A DNA stretch of 64,000 nt from Chloroflexota bacterium (lineage in GTDB: Bacteria > Chloroflexota > Anaerolineae > Aggregatilineales > Ch27), in assembly GCA_019873685.1 (NCBI GenBank), contig JAIOAT010000011.1:19353-83352 (forward strand), written 5' to 3'. This document shows, in pieces, positions 61,639 through 64,000 of this stretch. The notes under the pieces are model-generated. The model was not told where the DNA came from, made no database searches, and saw only the letters and a list, made by a program, of their open reading frames with translations. The translations under genes were made by a program, and so were the position numbers. Position 1 is the first letter of the stretch. The number at the start of each line of letters is the position of its first letter.

Positions 61639-62295
61639 ATGACCGACCGCTTTGACCGTTTCATCGCGCATCTAGCGGAGGCGGAAGTCGCCACCGATGC
61701 CTGTAACCAGTACGCCTATGCGGATGGTTTCAATGCTGTCCGGCGCGAGAACCTGCGCCTGTACCTGCACCAGATGGCGGCCCGCGACCCGCAGGTGCTG
61801 CTGGTGGGAGAAGCTCCCGGCTACCAGGGCTGCCGCCGTTCCGGCCTGAACTTCACCAGCGACCATCTGATGCTCAACCCACCAGCCGGCGTGCCGATCC
61901 TCGGCGCGGCGGCGGGCTACCGCATGTCGCCGGAATACGACCGCCCGCGCAAGGAGCCGAGCGCGACGATCGTCTGGGAGGCCATCGCAAGCACCGGTCT
62001 CCTGCCCGTGATCTTCGCCGCGTATCCGTTCCATCCCTTTCAGGCGGGCAATCCGCTTTCCAACCGCGCACCGCGGGCGGATGAACTGGCCCAGGGGCGC
62101 ATCTTTCTGGCGGAGATGCTGGATCTGTTCGACTTCACGATGGTGCTGGCGGTAGGCAATCTGGCTGAGCGATCGCTTTCTGCGCTGGGCGTGGACTTCA
62201 TCAAGCTGCGCCATCCGTCGCATGGCGGCAAGCCGGCGTTCATGGCTGGTTTCCAGGCAGTGGCCCGGCAGATGGGCAAGGAGTATGACCGATGA
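61639..62295 (+). CDS. uracil-DNA glycosylase-superfamily protein
   Basis: VLLVGEAPGYQGCRRSGLNFTS..KLRHPSHGGKPAF. Confidence 0.78.
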   Translation: MTDRFDRFIAHLAEAEVATDACNQYAYADGFNAVRRENLRLYLHQMAARDPQVLLVGEAPGYQGCRRSGLNFTSDHLMLNPPAGVPILGAAAGYRMSPEYDRPRKEPSATIVWEAIASTGLLPVIFAAYPFHPFQAGNPLSNRAPRADELAQGRIFLAEMLDLFDFTMVLAVGNLAERSLSALGVDFIKLRHPSHGGKPAFMAGFQAVARQMGKEYDR

Positions 62296-63476
62296 GAGAG
62301 GCGGTGATTGTCGCGCTGACACGGACAGCGGTAGGCCGCGCCAGGAAAGGCGCGACCCGCAACGCCCGGCCCGATGACCTGGCGGCGGCGGTGATCCGCG
62401 AACTGCTCCACCAGACGGAAGGACGGCTTGACCCGGCGCTGATTGATGATGTGGTGCTGGGCTGCGCCTTCCCGGAAGGCCCGCAGGGGCTGAACATCGC
62501 CCGTGTGGTGAGCATCCTGGCCGGGTTGCCGGTGAGCGTCCCGGCGCAGACGATCAATCGCTTTTGCGCCAGCGGCCTGCAGGCCATCGCCAGCGCAGCG
62601 GAGCGGATCGTCGCTGGCGGCGCGGATGTCATCATTGCCGGTGGGGTGGAATCGATGAGCGCCGTGCCCATGACCGGCTTCCGGCTCAGCCCCAGCCTCA
62701 GGCTGGTGGAGGAGCATCCGGAGGCGTATATCAGCATGGGCCTGACAGCGGAGCGCGTGGCCGAGGAATACCATGTGACCCGCGAGGAGCAGGATGCGTT
62801 TGCCTACGACAGCCATCGCAAGGCGGTCGCTGCGCAGGCAGCGGGCAAATTCGCGGCGGAGATCGTGCCCGTCGAGCTTGAGGAGGTCACCGTCGGACCG
62901 GACGGCCATCTGCAGCGCCAGCGGGTCATCTTTGACCGCGACGAGCATCCCCGCCCGGATACCTCCCCCGAGGCGCTGGCGGCGCTCAAGCCGGTGTTCA
63001 AGGAAGGCGGCACGGTCACGGCGGGCAATTCCTCGCCGCTGAGCGACGGCGCAGCAGGCGTAGTCGTCATGGAGGCGGCGATGGCTGCCCGGCTGGGCCT
63101 GACGCCGCTGGCGCGCTTCGTGGCCTTTGACGTGGTCGGGGTGCACCCGGAAGTGATGGGTATCGGGCCGGTAGAAGCGGCGCCGCGCGCCCTCAGACGG
63201 GCCGGACTGACCCTGGCTGATATTGACCTGATCGAGCTAAACGAAGCCTTTGCCGCGCAGAGCGTGGCCGTCATCCGCGAGCTGGGTCTGAACCCGGCGA
63301 TCGTCAATGTCAACGGCGGGGCGATCGCCCTGGGGCATCCGCTGGGCGCGACCGGGGCCAAGTTGACGGTTCAACTGCTGCATGAACTGCGGCGGCGCGG
63401 CGGCAGGTACGGTCTGGTCACCATGTGTATCGGCGGCGGAATGGGCGCGGCGGGCATTTTCGAGCGCCTGAACTGA
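62292..63476 (+). CDS. acetyl-CoA acyltransferase (thiolase)
   Basis: FCASGLQAIASAAERI, GGVESMSAVPM, NVNGGAIALGHPLGATGAK, MCIGGGMGAAGIFE. Confidence 0.95.
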   Translation: MREAVIVALTRTAVGRARKGATRNARPDDLAAAVIRELLHQTEGRLDPALIDDVVLGCAFPEGPQGLNIARVVSILAGLPVSVPAQTINRFCASGLQAIASAAERIVAGGADVIIAGGVESMSAVPMTGFRLSPSLRLVEEHPEAYISMGLTAERVAEEYHVTREEQDAFAYDSHRKAVAAQAAGKFAAEIVPVELEEVTVGPDGHLQRQRVIFDRDEHPRPDTSPEALAALKPVFKEGGTVTAGNSSPLSDGAAGVVVMEAAMAARLGLTPLARFVAFDVVGVHPEVMGIGPVEAAPRALRRAGLTLADIDLIELNEAFAAQSVAVIRELGLNPAIVNVNGGAIALGHPLGATGAKLTVQLLHELRRRGGRYGLVTMCIGGGMGAAGIFERLN

Positions 63477-63637
63477 ACGCATCCGTCATGCACACGCGAC
63501 TCTGCAACCCGGCGGTCGTGGGTGCGTAATATTCTGTAAGTGCTGGCAGAAAATCACCGTAGCGCGGGAGCGAGGGCACGTTGGCCTGTCGTTCTCGTGC
63601 GCTTCGTGCGCTGTATGGCGGGGGGAAAGGATCATCG

Positions 63638-63985
63638 ATGCGCGACCGTGACCGGCTGTGGATCACCATGGCGATCTGGGTGATCTTTGGCGCGATAATC
63701 GTGTTGTTCTTCGGAATCGCCCTTGGCCCGGCTTCAAAGCCGCTTGGCCAGGATACATTCTTTGCCATCGTTGCCGCCCTGGCAGCGGCGGCAACGCTCT
63801 CCACAGCGGCGGTCTGGGGCCGGCTGGGGAACCCTGGTGAAGGGAACCGGGAAGCGCAGGATAGCGGCAAACTGAAGCGTGCCGACCCGGCCCGTATCGC
63901 CCGGCTGATCGAGAGCCTGAACGAAGATGAGATGGTTGAACTGGAAACCCTGCTGCTGACCCGTCGGGATCAGGATGTCTCCTGA
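63638..63985 (+). CDS. hypothetical membrane protein
   Basis: Two TM segments; ATG after GGGGGAAAGG. Confidence 0.65.
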   Translation: MRDRDRLWITMAIWVIFGAIIVLFFGIALGPASKPLGQDTFFAIVAALAAAATLSTAAVWGRLGNPGEGNREAQDSGKLKRADPARIARLIESLNEDEMVELETLLLTRRDQDVS

Positions 63986-64000
63986 GTCTGTTGAGAGACC

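Overview
GC-rich bacterial chromosome segment, Chloroflexi/Anaerolineae-like by gene content (inference). It is mostly ordinary housekeeping and metabolism: an ABC-2 exporter, lysA, rtcB, pheS-pheT, rarA, a UbiA-family prenyltransferase pair, a methionine-cycle operon, infC-rpmI-rplT-trmH, hisS, lpdA, a FadF/EMO-like Fe-S membrane protein, and a TetR/ferredoxin/GGR/acyl-CoA-dehydrogenase/FadB/thiolase block. No CRISPR array, rRNA operon or obvious prophage is visible. The most interesting signals are: (i) a four-helix-bundle (S23/IVP, Avd-like) gene between pheS and pheT, bracketed by ~32 bp imperfect terminal inverted repeats, with a related ORF-less nested palindrome just after pheT; (ii) a ~1 kb AT-richer island between a tRNA-Asn gene and a displaced copy of its 3' end (52 bp direct repeat, 2 mismatches); (iii) an S-box (SAM-I) riboswitch heading a nucleoside phosphorylase / RAYT transposase / metH / BHMT-MTHFR array, with a 28-bp perfect REP-like palindrome in frame inside the RAYT gene; (iv) a Phe T-box before pheS, with a UUC specifier; (v) a His-rich leader peptide plus terminator before hisS; (vi) a PAS domain fused in frame to a UbiA prenyltransferase; (vii) infC apparently starting at AUA; (viii) a near-consensus promoter overlapping a perfect palindrome before a TetR gene; (ix) a small-GTPase gene overlapping an uncharacterised partner gene. 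All assignments were made by eye from sequence. No database search or folding program was run.
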